From Novosphingobium sp. SG707 (lineage in GTDB: Bacteria > Pseudomonadota > Alphaproteobacteria > Sphingomonadales > Sphingomonadaceae), in NCBI RefSeq assembly GCF_012275515.1, contig NZ_JAAZQL010000009.1, forward strand, positions 62,001 through 126,000: a DNA stretch of 64,000 nucleotides, given 5' to 3'. Of this stretch, positions 1-8,672 are shown one piece after another (position 1 is the first letter of the stretch; the number at the start of each line of letters is the position of its first letter). The notes beneath the pieces are model-generated. The model was not told the origin of the DNA, made no database searches, and was given only the letters and a program-made list of their open reading frames with translations. The translations under genes were made by a program, and so were the position numbers.

Positions 1-487
1 CCATGCTCAACCGGCCGCGATGCACCAGATCGGGGGTGGGCGTGTCATCCTGCGCAGGTTCGGCGGCATCGGCGCGGGCCACCTCGACCCGGCGCAGAAT
101 CGCGCGGATTCGCGCCACCAACAGCCGCTGGCTGAAGGGCTTGGTGATATAATCATCCGCGCCCATGGCAAGGCCCAGCGCCTCGTCGGGCTCCTCATCC
201 TTGCTGGTCAGGAAAATCACCGGCAGCGCGGATTTTTCGCGCAATCGCTGCAACAGTTCCAGCCCGTCCATACGCGGCATCTTGATATCGAAAATCGCCA
301 GATCGGGCGGATTTTCAAGGCAGGCTTTCAAGGCGCTGGCACCATCGGCATAGACGCGCGTGGTAAAGCCTTCGGCCTGCAAGCCTATGGAAACGCTGGT
401 TAAAATATTGCGGTCATCATCCACCAGCGCGATCGTGTGGCGCGGCGTGGCAGAAGATGCGGCTTTCTCGTTGTTGCTCATCGACAT
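1..487 (-). CDS. chvI: ChvI-type two-component response regulator (C-terminus beyond window)
   Basis: This is the receiver half of an OmpR/PhoB-type response regulator. It reads off the left edge, so the DNA-binding domain is missing. The translation contains the acidic pocket VDDD, the phosphoacceptor in [11 protein letters not shown] (Asp about residue 67), the LTSKDEE segment and the switch lysine in TKPFSQRLL. This wording is typical of ChvI, partner of the ChvG (ExoS) sensor kinase, which governs envelope and acid-stress responses in alphaproteobacteria. The ATG at 487 is preceded by AGGT at a usable distance; in-frame ATGs at 499 and 481 are alternatives. It diverges from the candidate small RNA on the other strand. 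The family call is firm; the exact orthology is inferred from the receiver alone. Confidence 0.85.
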   Translation of the reverse strand, partial: MSMSNNEKAASSATPRHTIALVDDDRNILTSVSIGLQAEGFTTRVYADGASALKACLENPPDLAIFDIKMPRMDGLELLQRLREKSALPVIFLTSKDEEPDEALGLAMGADDYITKPFSQRLLVARIRAILRRVEVARADAAEPAQDDTPTPDLVHRGRLSM

Positions 488-604
488 AGCGACCTGCATG
501 GCGCGGCTGAACCAAGGCTGAGCGGTAGCCTGTGGCGGGACCGGGCGCAAGCGTGACAGGTTTACATCAAACGTAGGAAAATAGGAGGAATTGCAATCTG
601 CCAT

Positions 605-633
605 TTGACGTAGTGTGGGGGCTGGTCTATGAA
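605..633 (+). promoter_or_regulatory. Sigma-70-like promoter for the 640-915 transcript
   Basis: TTGACG (605-610) and TATGAA (628-633) are separated by exactly 17 bases, close to the housekeeping consensus. The only ATG of the 70-codon frame here (629) lies inside the -10 box, so a transcript starting near 640 could not use it. The call rests on sequence match only. Confidence 0.5.
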
Positions 634-639
634 TTCTCT

Positions 640-915
640 CGTCAATTCGTATGTAATTGACAAAGGGGGCCTTCCGGCACGGCGATTATTGCGAGGGGGC
701 ATTCTTGAATCGACCGTTTGTTGTTGCGGCCTGTTGGCCCTTCTTGCGGAGTGTTCGGTTTTGACCAAGCTGTTTGATGGAAACGTGGATCGCTCTGGCC
801 TGTCGGGTCGGTGCGTTCTGTCGCGGCCCGTCCGGCGATAATTTCGGTTTCGCGCATACACCACGGAAGATTGGTGAGAGGAGGGGCGCCGGTGGCTATG
901 TCACCGGCGCCTTTT
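640..915 (+). ncRNA. Candidate small non-coding RNA (promoter-to-terminator interval)
   Basis: About 275 bases between a good promoter (605-633) and a strong intrinsic terminator (885-915) hold no convincing gene. The frame opening at 629 starts within the -10 element, lacks a ribosome binding site and has a low-quality translation. The interval lies between chvI (divergent) and the gene at 975, which has its own Shine-Dalgarno sequence. I found no tmRNA, SRP RNA or RNase P signature by eye, so no known family is assigned. The boundaries are estimates. Confidence 0.35.
885..915 (+). terminator. Rho-independent terminator
   Basis: GGCGCCGGTG (885-894) pairs perfectly with CACCGGCGCC (902-911) across a seven-base loop and is followed by TTTT. 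No coding gene ends just upstream on this strand, which is the main argument for a non-coding transcript from about 640. Confidence 0.85.
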
Positions 916-974
916 GCTTGGCCCCGTCATAAACCCGTGTCATGCATTCGGTTAACCAATCGGAGGGTGAAACG

Positions 975-1337
975 ATGAGCTTGCTTGATTCCCTGCTGGG
1001 GCAATTGTCGGGTAACGTCGATGTGGCGGCCATCGCGGCCAAGGTGGGCATTGACCCCGCCACCGCGCAAAACGCGATCACCGCGCTGGGTCAGGCCCAT
1101 GCGCAGGAAGGCGACACGGTGGAAACCGCCGCCGCGCAGACCGGTATCGCCCCCGATACGCTCAATCAGGTGGTGGGCGCGCTGGGCGGCGTTGAAGGAC
1201 TGGGGCAGGTCTCGCAGATCCTGCAGAACAACCCGCAGATCCTCTCGTCCATCAACAGCTTCCTTGACCGCGATGGCGATGGCAGCGCGCTCCACGATGT
1301 GCTGGGGATGGCCAAGGGCCTGTTCGGGCGGTCCTGA
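975..1337 (+). CDS. DUF937/YidB-like small protein
   Basis: A 120-residue protein beginning MSLLDSLLGQL, rich in Ala, Gly and Gln, with repeated short amphipathic helices. The C-terminal part carries DRDGDGS, a calcium-loop-like acidic motif, and the tail GMAKGLFGRS. The composition resembles the DUF937/YidB family, whose function is unknown. The ATG at 975 has GGAGGG at 962-967, seven bases upstream, so it is preferred over the longer in-frame start at 942. A tiny membrane-protein gene follows after three bases, which suggests co-transcription ending at the 1537-1563 terminator. The family assignment is tentative; that the gene is real is well supported by its start signal. Confidence 0.7.
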   Translation: MSLLDSLLGQLSGNVDVAAIAAKVGIDPATAQNAITALGQAHAQEGDTVETAAAQTGIAPDTLNQVVGALGGVEGLGQVSQILQNNPQILSSINSFLDRDGDGSALHDVLGMAKGLFGRS

Positions 1338-1340
1338 ACG

Positions 1341-1526
1341 ATGTTGAGTACGGCGCTTTCGATGGCTGTGCTGGCCGTGATCCTGCTGGTGATCGGCTCG
1401 GGCGCCCTATGGCGGCGCGGGGTGCGCAAACAGGCGATTCTGATGATCGTGCTGGCGGTGATTCTGGGCGCCAATGTTGCGATCTGGAGCCTGCCGCCTC
1501 CCGCCGCGCTTTCAGGAAAACCATGA
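1341..1526 (+). CDS. Small two-helix membrane protein
   Basis: A 61-residue protein with two strongly hydrophobic segments (about residues 5-23 and 31-49) separated by a basic turn, RRGVRKQ. It is therefore probably a helical hairpin in the inner membrane with the loop in the cytoplasm. It starts three bases after the preceding gene, with no clear Shine-Dalgarno sequence of its own, so translation is probably coupled. A perfect terminator begins 11 bases after the stop. I do not recognise a family; the case for a real gene rests on position, hydrophobic pattern and terminator placement. Confidence 0.55.
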   Translation: MLSTALSMAVLAVILLVIGSGALWRRGVRKQAILMIVLAVILGANVAIWSLPPPAALSGKP

Positions 1527-1536
1527 CGGGAGCCTG

Positions 1537-1563
1537 ACGCCCGATCAGCGGATCGGGCGTTTT
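1537..1563 (+). terminator. Rho-independent terminator of the 975-1526 operon
   Basis: ACGCCCGATC (1537-1546) pairs perfectly with GATCGGGCGT (1551-1560) over a four-base loop, then TTT. The core CCGATCAGCGGATCGGG is repeated at 1576-1592, overlapping the end of the convergent hydrolase gene. Confidence 0.85.
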
Positions 1564-1579
1564 AGGCAGCCAAATCCGA

Positions 1580-2236
1580 TCAGCGGATCGGGCAATCCGG
1601 CGAAAGCCGCATGTCGAGGTAATTGTCGACCGCGCGCATCATCTCGTCGAGTTCGTTCTCATAGAAATGGTTGGCGCGGGGCACTTCGTCGTGGTGGATC
1701 GTGATGTGCTTTTGCGTGCGCAGCTTATCCACCAGCTTCTGCACCGAATTGGGCGTGACAACCGTGTCGGCCGCGCCCTGCACAATGATGCCGCTGGCCG
1801 GGCAAGGGGCCAGAAAGCTGAAATCATACATGTTGGCGGGCGGCGACACGCTGATGAAGCCCCGGATTTCCGGGCGGCGCATCAAGAGCTGCATCGCGAT
1901 CAGCGCGCCAAAGCTGTAACCGGCCACCCAGGTCGTGCTGGATTCCGGGTGGATCGACTGCACCCAGTCGAGCGCGGCAGCCGCATCCGACAATTCGCCG
2001 ATGCCATTGTCAAAGCTGCCCTGCGAACGGCCAACCCCGCGGAAATTGAAGCGCAGCGTGGCGAACCCGCGCGCGACAAAGGTTTTATACATAGCCTGCG
2101 TCACGCGGTCATTCATCGTGCCGCCGGCCTGCGGGTGCGGGTGGAGGATCATCGCCACGGGCGCGCGCGGGCGCGAGCCGGGCTGAAAGCGGCCTTCGAG
2201 GCGGCCTTCGGGGCCGGGAAAGATCACTGCGGGCAT
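1580..2236 (-). CDS. Alpha/beta hydrolase (COG2945-type)
   Basis: A 218-residue alpha/beta-hydrolase-fold protein. The early HPHPQAGG segment is typical of the small predicted-esterase family COG2945. The nucleophile elbow is GYSFG (Ser about residue 108), an acid follows in GAADTVV, and the catalytic His is probably in ANHFYEN near residue 190. FNFRGVGRSQG is the usual strand and loop before the nucleophile. The substrate is unknown. The ATG at 2236 has AGGGA about eight bases upstream. There is no signal peptide, so it should be cytoplasmic. Its last codons contain the repeated palindrome seen in the neighbouring terminator. Confidence 0.85.
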   Translation of the reverse strand: MPAVIFPGPEGRLEGRFQPGSRPRAPVAMILHPHPQAGGTMNDRVTQAMYKTFVARGFATLRFNFRGVGRSQGSFDNGIGELSDAAAALDWVQSIHPESSTTWVAGYSFGALIAMQLLMRRPEIRGFISVSPPANMYDFSFLAPCPASGIIVQGAADTVVTPNSVQKLVDKLRTQKHITIHHDEVPRANHFYENELDEMMRAVDNYLDMRLSPDCPIR

Positions 2237-2394
2237 GTATCAAATCCCTGATCGTGTGGACAGAACCGGCGGCAAATACGCAAATCTAGCGCAAAATCTG
2301 CGGCAGGGACTGTGATTGGAAGCGATGCGCTATATAGAAAGCCATCAAGCGAAAGCAATGTTTTCAGACAACGCGCGGTAAAAGAGCTTCGATA

Positions 2395-3423
2395 ATGCCC
2401 AAGTCCACGATCTATCTCGACCATGCCGCCACCACGCCGATCCTGCCTCAGGTGCGCGATGCGATCGGCGAAGGCCTGCGCGAATGGGCCAATCCGTCGA
2501 GCCAGCACGGATCGGGCCGCACCGCGCGGTCGCAACTGGAGGCGGCGCGCGAAAGGGTGAAACAGGCGCTGAACTGGCCGGGCGAGGTGATCTTTACCGG
2601 CGGAGCGACCGAGGCGCTGGCTATCGGCTATACCCGCGCTCAGGCGCTGCGCCGCGCGGCCAGCAGCGTCGAGCATCCCGCCGTCTCCCGGCTTGTCGAG
2701 CGCGATACAGTGATCCCGGTGGATCGCCTTGGCCGGGTTGATCCGGGCGCGCTGCCCTCAGTCGATCTGATCGCGGTGCAGCAGGTGAACAATGAAACCG
2801 GCGTGATCCAGCCTGCCCTTGGCGAGGCGATCCGGGCGAAGGGCGCGGTGTGGCTGGCCGATTGCGCGCAAGGGGCGGGGAAATTGTCGCTGCCCGATGC
2901 CGATATGATCGCGATTGCCGGGCATAAGGTCGGGGCGCCTCCGGGCGTCGGCGCGCTGCTGGTGCGCAACTTTGGCCTGATCCAGCCCAGCGGGGGGCAG
3001 GAGCGCGGCTATCGTGCGGGGACGGAAAACCTGCCCTATATCATGGGCTTGGCGACGGCTCTTGAAGCGGATCGTTCATGGCTGCTGTCGGCGGCGGTGC
3101 TGCGCGGATGGTTTGAGGATGAGATCCGCGCTATGGGCGGCGAGGTGATCGGCGAGGGGGCCGAGCGCATCGCCACGATCGGCGCCTATCGCCTGCCCGG
3201 CGTGAACGCGACCACGGTGCTGATCCGCGCCGATATGGCGGGCATCGCCATTTCCGCCGGTTCGGCCTGTTCCAGCGGCAGCCTCAAGCCCAGCCCGGTC
3301 ATTCTGGCCATGGGGCGCAGCGAGGAGGAGGCGCGGGAAGTGTTCCGCGTTTCCATCGGGCGCGAGACGACGCGCGATGATCTGGCCGCGCTGCTCAAGG
3401 TTTTGTGCGGGCTTCGCCGGTGA
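2395..3423 (+). CDS. Cysteine desulfurase family protein (first of tandem pair)
   Basis: A 342-residue fold-type I PLP enzyme of the NifS/IscS class that would take sulfur from cysteine for Fe-S cluster or thiolation chemistry. It opens with TIYLDHAATTP, binds PLP through the lysine in IAGHKVGAPPG and carries the persulfide-loop cysteine in SAGSACSSGS. It is shorter than E. coli IscS (about 400 residues), and the N-terminal half is somewhat divergent, so activity is likely but not certain. Its TGA overlaps a GTG start of the second paralogue, followed by a ferredoxin, giving a three-gene Fe-S-type operon without a scaffold gene. The start is the ATG after GATA at 2395. Confidence 0.85.
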   Translation: MPKSTIYLDHAATTPILPQVRDAIGEGLREWANPSSQHGSGRTARSQLEAARERVKQALNWPGEVIFTGGATEALAIGYTRAQALRRAASSVEHPAVSRLVERDTVIPVDRLGRVDPGALPSVDLIAVQQVNNETGVIQPALGEAIRAKGAVWLADCAQGAGKLSLPDADMIAIAGHKVGAPPGVGALLVRNFGLIQPSGGQERGYRAGTENLPYIMGLATALEADRSWLLSAAVLRGWFEDEIRAMGGEVIGEGAERIATIGAYRLPGVNATTVLIRADMAGIAISAGSACSSGSLKPSPVILAMGRSEEEAREVFRVSIGRETTRDDLAALLKVLCGLRR

Positions 3424-4481
3424 TCTACCTCGATTATCAGGCCACGACGCCGCTGGCCCCCGAGGCGCGTGAGGCGATGCTCTACTGGCTGGGGGCCGGT
3501 TTCGCCAATCCGCACAGCCCGCATCGCCCCGGCCGCGCGGCGGCGGCGGCGGTTGCGGTGGCGCGCGAGTCTGTCGCGGGCATCCTGCCCCCGGGTGGGC
3601 GCGTGACCTTTACCGGCGGGGCGACCGAGGCGATCAATCTGGCCATTCAGGGCCTGCGCCCTCGCCGCATCGCGGTTTCGGCCATCGAACATGCCGCCGT
3701 GCTGGATACGGCAAGGGCCTGCGGGGCGGTGGTCGATGTGCTGCCGGTGTCGGCCGAGGGGCTGGTGGCGGCGGATGCGGAGGTCGCGCCCGGGACCGAT
3801 CTGGTGGCCGTGATGCAGGTGAACAATGAGATCGGCACGGTGCAGCCCGTGGCCGCTTTGGCGGCGCGGGCGCATGAGGCTGGCGCGCTGTTCCTGTGCG
3901 ATGCGGTGCAGGGGGCGGGCAAGATGGCCGCGCCTGAGGGTGCCGATATGGTCGCCATTTCCGCGCATAAGATCTATGGCCCCAAGGGGATCGGCGCGCT
4001 CTGGACCCGCGATGGGGTGTCGTTGAACCCGCTGATCCATGGCGGGGGGCAGGAGGGCGGCATACGTTCCGGCACGCTCAGCCCCGCGCTTTGCGCTGGA
4101 TTTGGTGTGGCGGCTGCCCTGTGCAAGGATCTGTGGATAAAGGATGGGGAACATGTGGAGGCGCTGTGGCAAATTGCCCGCGCCATCCTGCCCCATTGGA
4201 CCTTGAATGGCAGCGAGGCGGCGCGCTGGCATGGCAATCTCAATATCCGGCGCGATGGCCTTGATGTCGCGCGTTTGATGAGCGATTGCCGCGACATTGC
4301 CTTTTCCGCAGGGTCAGCCTGCGCCAGCGGTTCCGGGCGGCCCAGCCATGTGCTGACCGCCTTGGGACTTTCGGCGAAACAGGCAAAAAATTCTATCCGC
4401 CTCGGTTTCGGGCGCTATACGCAAAGCGGAGAGTTTGCCGAGGCCTTGAAGCGAATCGATGCCGCAGCCGATGCCCAATAG
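3420..4481 (+). CDS. Cysteine desulfurase family protein (second of tandem pair)
   Basis: A 353-residue paralogue of the preceding gene, starting MIYLDYQATTPL, the standard NifS/IscS N-terminus. The PLP lysine is in ISAHKIYGPKG, and the catalytic cysteine lies in SAGSACASGSGRPS. I chose the GTG at 3420 because it overlaps the upstream stop as GTGA, the usual sign of translational coupling, and matches the family N-terminus; a GTG at 3405 is in frame. It matches the classical enzyme better than its partner, so the two may have diverged in sulfur acceptor. The downstream ferredoxin supports a role in Fe-S assembly. Confidence 0.9.
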   Translation: MIYLDYQATTPLAPEAREAMLYWLGAGFANPHSPHRPGRAAAAAVAVARESVAGILPPGGRVTFTGGATEAINLAIQGLRPRRIAVSAIEHAAVLDTARACGAVVDVLPVSAEGLVAADAEVAPGTDLVAVMQVNNEIGTVQPVAALAARAHEAGALFLCDAVQGAGKMAAPEGADMVAISAHKIYGPKGIGALWTRDGVSLNPLIHGGGQEGGIRSGTLSPALCAGFGVAAALCKDLWIKDGEHVEALWQIARAILPHWTLNGSEAARWHGNLNIRRDGLDVARLMSDCRDIAFSAGSACASGSGRPSHVLTALGLSAKQAKNSIRLGFGRYTQSGEFAEALKRIDAAADAQ

Positions 4482-4516
4482 GGCGGCCGCACAAGTCGGA
4501 TAGGGGTCGAAGAATA

Positions 4517-4849
4517 GTGATCAAGGTGCAATTCATCACCGCCGGGGGGCAACGTGTGGAAGCGCAGGCCAGTGCAGGTCAGCGTCTGCTCGAAGTGGCG
4601 CAGGCCGCAGGCATGCCTCTGGAAGGGACATGCGAGGGCCAGATGGCCTGCTCGACCTGTCATGTGCTGATCTCTCCCGATTGGTTTTCGCGCCTCAAAC
4701 CGGCCAGCGCCGATGAAGAGGATATGCTCGATCTGGCCGCAGGCGTCGCCGCTACCAGTCGTTTGTCATGCCAGATCACCATCGAACCCGATCTGGATGG
4801 CCTGACCGTAAAAATTCCGGGTGAAAGCCGGGATATGCAGCGCGGGTAA
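4517..4849 (+). CDS. [2Fe-2S] ferredoxin (adrenodoxin/Isc type)
   Basis: A 110-residue plant/adrenodoxin-fold ferredoxin. The cluster ligands are the three cysteines of CEGQMACSTC (C-x5-C-x2-C) plus the distal one in RLSCQ. The spacing and the loop ISPDWFSRLKPAS followed by DEEDMLD match the Isc-associated type, an electron donor in Fe-S assembly or to monooxygenases. The start is GTG at 4517, giving MIKVQFITAGGQ; an upstream AGGGG at 4502 is rather far away. It follows the two desulfurases by 35 bases and precedes parC by 41, so it probably belongs to the desulfurase operon. Confidence 0.92.
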   Translation: MIKVQFITAGGQRVEAQASAGQRLLEVAQAAGMPLEGTCEGQMACSTCHVLISPDWFSRLKPASADEEDMLDLAAGVAATSRLSCQITIEPDLDGLTVKIPGESRDMQRG

Positions 4850-4890
4850 TACTTGGGATATGCGCGTCGGCCTGTTAGGGAAGGTGCGAT

Positions 4891-7182
4891 ATGCCCAGCG
4901 ACATCACCGAACCCGATCCGTTTGACGCCATCATCGATGCGCCTTTCGACGCCGCTTTGTCCGAGCGGTATCTGGTCTATGCGCTCTCCACTATCACGGC
5001 GCGTTCGCTGCCCGATCTGCGCGATGGACTGAAGCCGGTCCATCGCCGCCTGCTCTGGGCCATGCGCCAGTTGAAGCTGGACCCGGCGCAGGCGTTCAAG
5101 AAATCGGCCCGCGTGGTGGGCGATGTCATCGGTAAATACCATCCGCATGGCGACGCCAGCGTCTATGACGCGATGGTGCGTCTGGCTCAGGATTTCTCGC
5201 TGCGCTATCCGTTGGTCGAGGGGCAGGGCAATTTCGGCAATGTCGACGGCGACAATGCCGCAGCCTATCGCTACACCGAGGCGCGGCTGACCAAGACGGC
5301 AATGCAATTGATGGCGGGCCTTGAAGAAGGCACGGTCAATTTTATCCCGACCTATAATGGCGAGGATGAGGAGCCGGAGATCTTCCCCGGCCTGTTCCCC
5401 AACCTGTTGGCCAATGGCGCGACGGGCATCGCGGTGGGCATGGCCACCAGCATTCCCAGCCACAATGTCGCGGAAATCCTCGACGTCACGCTGTTGCTGA
5501 TCGAGAATCCGCAGGCCGAACATGCCGATCTGATGAAGGTGTTCCACGGCCCCGATTTCCCCACAGGCGGCATCGTGGTCGACAGTCCGGCGGCGATTTC
5601 CCATGCCTATGCCAATGGCAAGGGCTCGATCCGGGTGCGCGCGCGTTTCTCGACAGGGCGCGACGAGGCGGGCCAATGGGAACCCACCGGCATCGAAAAG
5701 CTGGGCAGCGGCCAATGGCAACTGGTCATCTCGGAAATTCCCTACATGGTCCAGAAGGGCAAGCTGATCGAGCAGCTTGCGGGTCTGATCGCGGACAAGA
5801 AATTGCCGATCCTTGAGGATGTGCGCGACGAATCGGACACCCAGATCCGCATCGTGCTGGTGCCCAAGAGCCGCAATGTCGATCCCGACCTGCTCAAGGA
5901 AAGCGTTTATAAGCTCTCCGAACTGGAAAGCCGGTTCAGCCTGAACCTCAACGTTCTGGATGCGCAGCGCACGCCGGGCGTGCTGGGGCTCAAGCCCTTG
6001 CTGCTGCAATGGATCGTCTCGCAGATCGACATCCTGCAACGCCGCGCGCGCCACCGGCTGGACAAGATCGCCAACCGGCTCGAACTGGTCGAAGGCTATA
6101 TCATCGCCTATCTCAACCTTGACCGGGTGATCGAGATCATCCGCACCGAGGATGAGCCAAAGCCGGTGATGATGGCCGAATTCAACCTGACCGACCGGCA
6201 GGCCGAAGCCATCCTCAACATGCGCTTGCGCTCCTTGCGCAAGCTGGAGGAAATGGAGCTGCGCGGCGAGCGTGACGATCTGCTCAAAGAGCAGGACGAG
6301 CTGCAGAAGCTGCTGGAAAACCCCGCCCGCCAGCGTACAAGGTTGAAGCGCGACATTACCGCGCTACGCAAGGATTATGCGGAAACCACAGCACTGGGCC
6401 GCCGCCGCACCACCATCGAGGAAGCCGCGCCCACCCGCGAATTCAGCATGGACGCGATGATCGAAAAGGCGCCGCTCACGGTGATCCTTTCCGCGCGCGG
6501 CTGGATCCGCGCGGCCAGCGGGCATGAGCCGCTGGACAAGGAATACAAGTTCAAGGAAGGCGACGGCCCGGCCTTTGTGCTTCATGCGCAGACCACCGAC
6601 AAGCTGCTGATCGCCTGCGACAATGGGCGCTTTTACACGCTGGGCTGCGACAAATTGCCCGGCGCGCGCGGTTTTGGCGAGCCGCTGCGCTCCATGGTCG
6701 ATATTGATGCCGACGCGCATATCGTGGCCATGATCGTCTATCATCCCAAGGCGCAATTGCTGCTGGCGGCCAACACCGGGCGCGGCTTTGCCGCCGAGGC
6801 GGATGAATTGCTGGCCGAAACCCGCAAGGGCCGGGCGGTGATGACGGTCAAGGATGGCGTCAAGCTGATGGTGGTGCGCGAAATCCCGCCCGAGCATGAT
6901 TACGTGGCGGTGATCGGGGAAAACCGCCGCATCGTCATCTTCGGCCTGGTCGAGGTGCCGGTGCTGGCCAAGGGGCAGGGCGTGACGCTGCAGCGTTACC
7001 GCGACGGCGGCCTGTCCGACATCATCACACTGAAGTTTGAGGACGGGCTAAGCTGGACGATGGGCGGCGAGACGGGCCGGACGCGGGTGGAAAAGGACCT
7101 GCGTCAATGGCGCGTGGCGCGCGGCGCGGCGGGTAGTTTCGCGCCGCAAGGCTTCCCCCGCGACAACAAGTTTCAGAGCTGA
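4891..7182 (+). CDS. parC: DNA topoisomerase IV subunit A
   Basis: A 763-residue type IIA topoisomerase A subunit that cuts and passes DNA to decatenate daughter chromosomes, acting with ParE (not in this window). The catalytic tyrosine is Tyr128 in [10 protein letters not shown]. The winged-helix segment [16 protein letters not shown] (residues 81-96) has Ala where E. coli ParC has Ser80. The tail is short compared with GyrA and lacks an obvious GyrA box, which favours ParC. The ATG at 4891 follows GGGAAGG. The last ten bases overlap the convergent protease gene. Confidence 0.93.
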   Translation: MPSDITEPDPFDAIIDAPFDAALSERYLVYALSTITARSLPDLRDGLKPVHRRLLWAMRQLKLDPAQAFKKSARVVGDVIGKYHPHGDASVYDAMVRLAQDFSLRYPLVEGQGNFGNVDGDNAAAYRYTEARLTKTAMQLMAGLEEGTVNFIPTYNGEDEEPEIFPGLFPNLLANGATGIAVGMATSIPSHNVAEILDVTLLLIENPQAEHADLMKVFHGPDFPTGGIVVDSPAAISHAYANGKGSIRVRARFSTGRDEAGQWEPTGIEKLGSGQWQLVISEIPYMVQKGKLIEQLAGLIADKKLPILEDVRDESDTQIRIVLVPKSRNVDPDLLKESVYKLSELESRFSLNLNVLDAQRTPGVLGLKPLLLQWIVSQIDILQRRARHRLDKIANRLELVEGYIIAYLNLDRVIEIIRTEDEPKPVMMAEFNLTDRQAEAILNMRLRSLRKLEEMELRGERDDLLKEQDELQKLLENPARQRTRLKRDITALRKDYAETTALGRRRTTIEEAAPTREFSMDAMIEKAPLTVILSARGWIRAASGHEPLDKEYKFKEGDGPAFVLHAQTTDKLLIACDNGRFYTLGCDKLPGARGFGEPLRSMVDIDADAHIVAMIVYHPKAQLLLAANTGRGFAAEADELLAETRKGRAVMTVKDGVKLMVVREIPPEHDYVAVIGENRRIVIFGLVEVPVLAKGQGVTLQRYRDGGLSDIITLKFEDGLSWTMGGETGRTRVEKDLRQWRVARGAAGSFAPQGFPRDNKFQS

Positions 7183-7823
7183 TCGGAACTCTTGGGGGTA
7201 AGGATCATCACCTTGCCCTCAACCCGCCATCCTTCGAGGGATGAGAGGAAATTCATCCCCAGCACATTGGTCGTGCCGATGGCTGGGGCGATGATGGTGG
7301 TCATGTCGGCGGCGTGGATCGAACCGACGTCAAGACTGTCGATCTGCGCCATTCTGGCGGGCGTATCGCCATTGGCGGTGTGCAGGTTGACCTGACCCGA
7401 ATGCGCGCCCGGCTCGACCATCGCCTCGCGCGCCACTTCGGAGGACAGGGTGGTATAGGTCGCGCCGGTGTCGATCAGGAAGCGCTGCGGCGTGCCGTTG
7501 ACGGCGGCGTCCACCCAGTAGTGCCCATCCTCGCTCAGCGGCACGCGGGTTTCGCCCCCGCGCAGGACCGGCGCCGAAGCCTGCGCCGCCATGGCTACCC
7601 CCGCCACCAGCGGCACGCCGATAAACGCCCCGCCCAGTTGCACCAGCGTAATGCCAAAGGCCACCGTCAGCCCCGCGCTGCCCACCATGCGGATCGTGGC
7701 GCCCAGCGCGCCGCTGGCCTCGGCCCGGATGATCCCGCCCACCAGCAACAGCGCCATAAAGCCAAAGGCCGAGGCCAGCACCAGATGGTTGGGCAATTCC
7801 AGCAGGAGGTCGAACAGGGGCAT
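7173..7823 (-). CDS. Membrane-anchored retropepsin-like aspartic protease (copy 1)
   Basis: A 216-residue protein with two or three N-terminal hydrophobic segments (about residues 13-32, 45-66 and 68-82) followed by a soluble single-lobe aspartic protease domain. The active-site motif is [12 protein letters not shown] (Asp118), and the domain ends with the conserved [23 protein letters not shown]. This matches the TIGR02281/clan AA family of bacterial retropepsin-like proteases, which act as dimers, probably facing the periplasm. I chose the ATG at 7823; a TTG at 7844 is in frame. A paralogue lies directly upstream and probably shares the transcript. The 3' end overlaps parC tail to tail. The physiological substrate is unknown. 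Confidence 0.88.
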   Translation of the reverse strand: MPLFDLLLELPNHLVLASAFGFMALLLVGGIIRAEASGALGATIRMVGSAGLTVAFGITLVQLGGAFIGVPLVAGVAMAAQASAPVLRGGETRVPLSEDGHYWVDAAVNGTPQRFLIDTGATYTTLSSEVAREAMVEPGAHSGQVNLHTANGDTPARMAQIDSLDVGSIHAADMTTIIAPAIGTTNVLGMNFLSSLEGWRVEGKVMILTPKSSDQL

Positions 7824-7892
7824 CGCGCAAGGCTCTCGAAACAATCGGATGATGCGCCACTATTCCCACCGCCCCCGCGCGCGGCAATTGTG

Positions 7893-8663
7893 TTAACCAA
7901 CCTCGTCCGTGCCAGCTTGGGACGGATCGGTTTTTGCCGGATGATGCGGCTCCAGCACCATCACGCGCCCCTCGACCCGCCAGCCCTTGAGCCGGGTCAG
8001 GAAATTCATGCCCAGCACATTGGTTTCGCCAAGGCCGGGGGCGACCACCGCCTCGATATTGCGGGCCACGGCATTGCCGATTTTCAATTCATGGATCAGC
8101 ACGATGCGCCCGGTGGCGTTGCCATTGGCGGTGCGCAATTCGATCTTGGGCCCATCGCGCGCGATATGCAGTCCTGCCTCCTGCGCCGTTTCGGGCGAGA
8201 TGGTGGTCAGCGTAGCGCCCGTATCGACCAGAAACCGCCGAGGCGTCCCGTCTATCGAGGCCCGCACCCAGAAATGCCCGTCATCGGCCAGAGGCACGCG
8301 CGTCACCTTGCCCTCGACCACTTGCGGCTCCTCGCCCTTGGGCAAATGGCGCGTGATCGCATCGGGCAGGGCGGAGGTGATGCCAAAGCGGCGCAGGTCG
8401 ACCACCCCCATCAGCGCCACGATCAGGGCCACAATCAGCCCCAGATTGCCGAAAAACCGCAGCAACCCGCCCAGCATCGGCAGCCGGTAGCGGATCAGAT
8501 TGCCGAAGATCAACAGACCCGCGCAAACCAGCGCCCAGCCCAGCACCGGCTGGGTCATCACCAGTTGGACCGCCTGCGCCCATAGGGCCGAACCTGCCTC
8601 GATCAACCGATCGAGCGCCGCGCCGGCCTTATCTGCATGAGCGCCTGTTTTGGCGGCGGTCAT
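7893..8663 (-). CDS. Membrane-anchored retropepsin-like aspartic protease (copy 2)
   Basis: A 256-residue paralogue of the next gene downstream. Two hydrophobic segments (about residues 41-57 and 72-90) anchor a domain with FLVDTGATLTTI (Asp147) and the terminal block [26 protein letters not shown]. The N-terminal 40 residues are hydrophilic and absent from the other copy. The ATG at 8663 has GGAGAG just upstream. It follows cca by nine bases and precedes copy 1 by about 70, so all appear to lie in one minus-strand operon with tRNA maturation and Nudix genes. The functional link is not evident from sequence. Confidence 0.88.
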   Translation of the reverse strand: MTAAKTGAHADKAGAALDRLIEAGSALWAQAVQLVMTQPVLGWALVCAGLLIFGNLIRYRLPMLGGLLRFFGNLGLIVALIVALMGVVDLRRFGITSALPDAITRHLPKGEEPQVVEGKVTRVPLADDGHFWVRASIDGTPRRFLVDTGATLTTISPETAQEAGLHIARDGPKIELRTANGNATGRIVLIHELKIGNAVARNIEAVVAPGLGETNVLGMNFLTRLKGWRVEGRVMVLEPHHPAKTDPSQAGTDEVG

Positions 8664-8672
8664 AATCTCTCC

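Noticed and set aside
629-841. 70-codon frame between chvI and the 975 gene
   Set aside because: Its ATG lies within the -10 box of the promoter at 605-633, there is no ribosome binding site, and the protein sequence is unconvincing.
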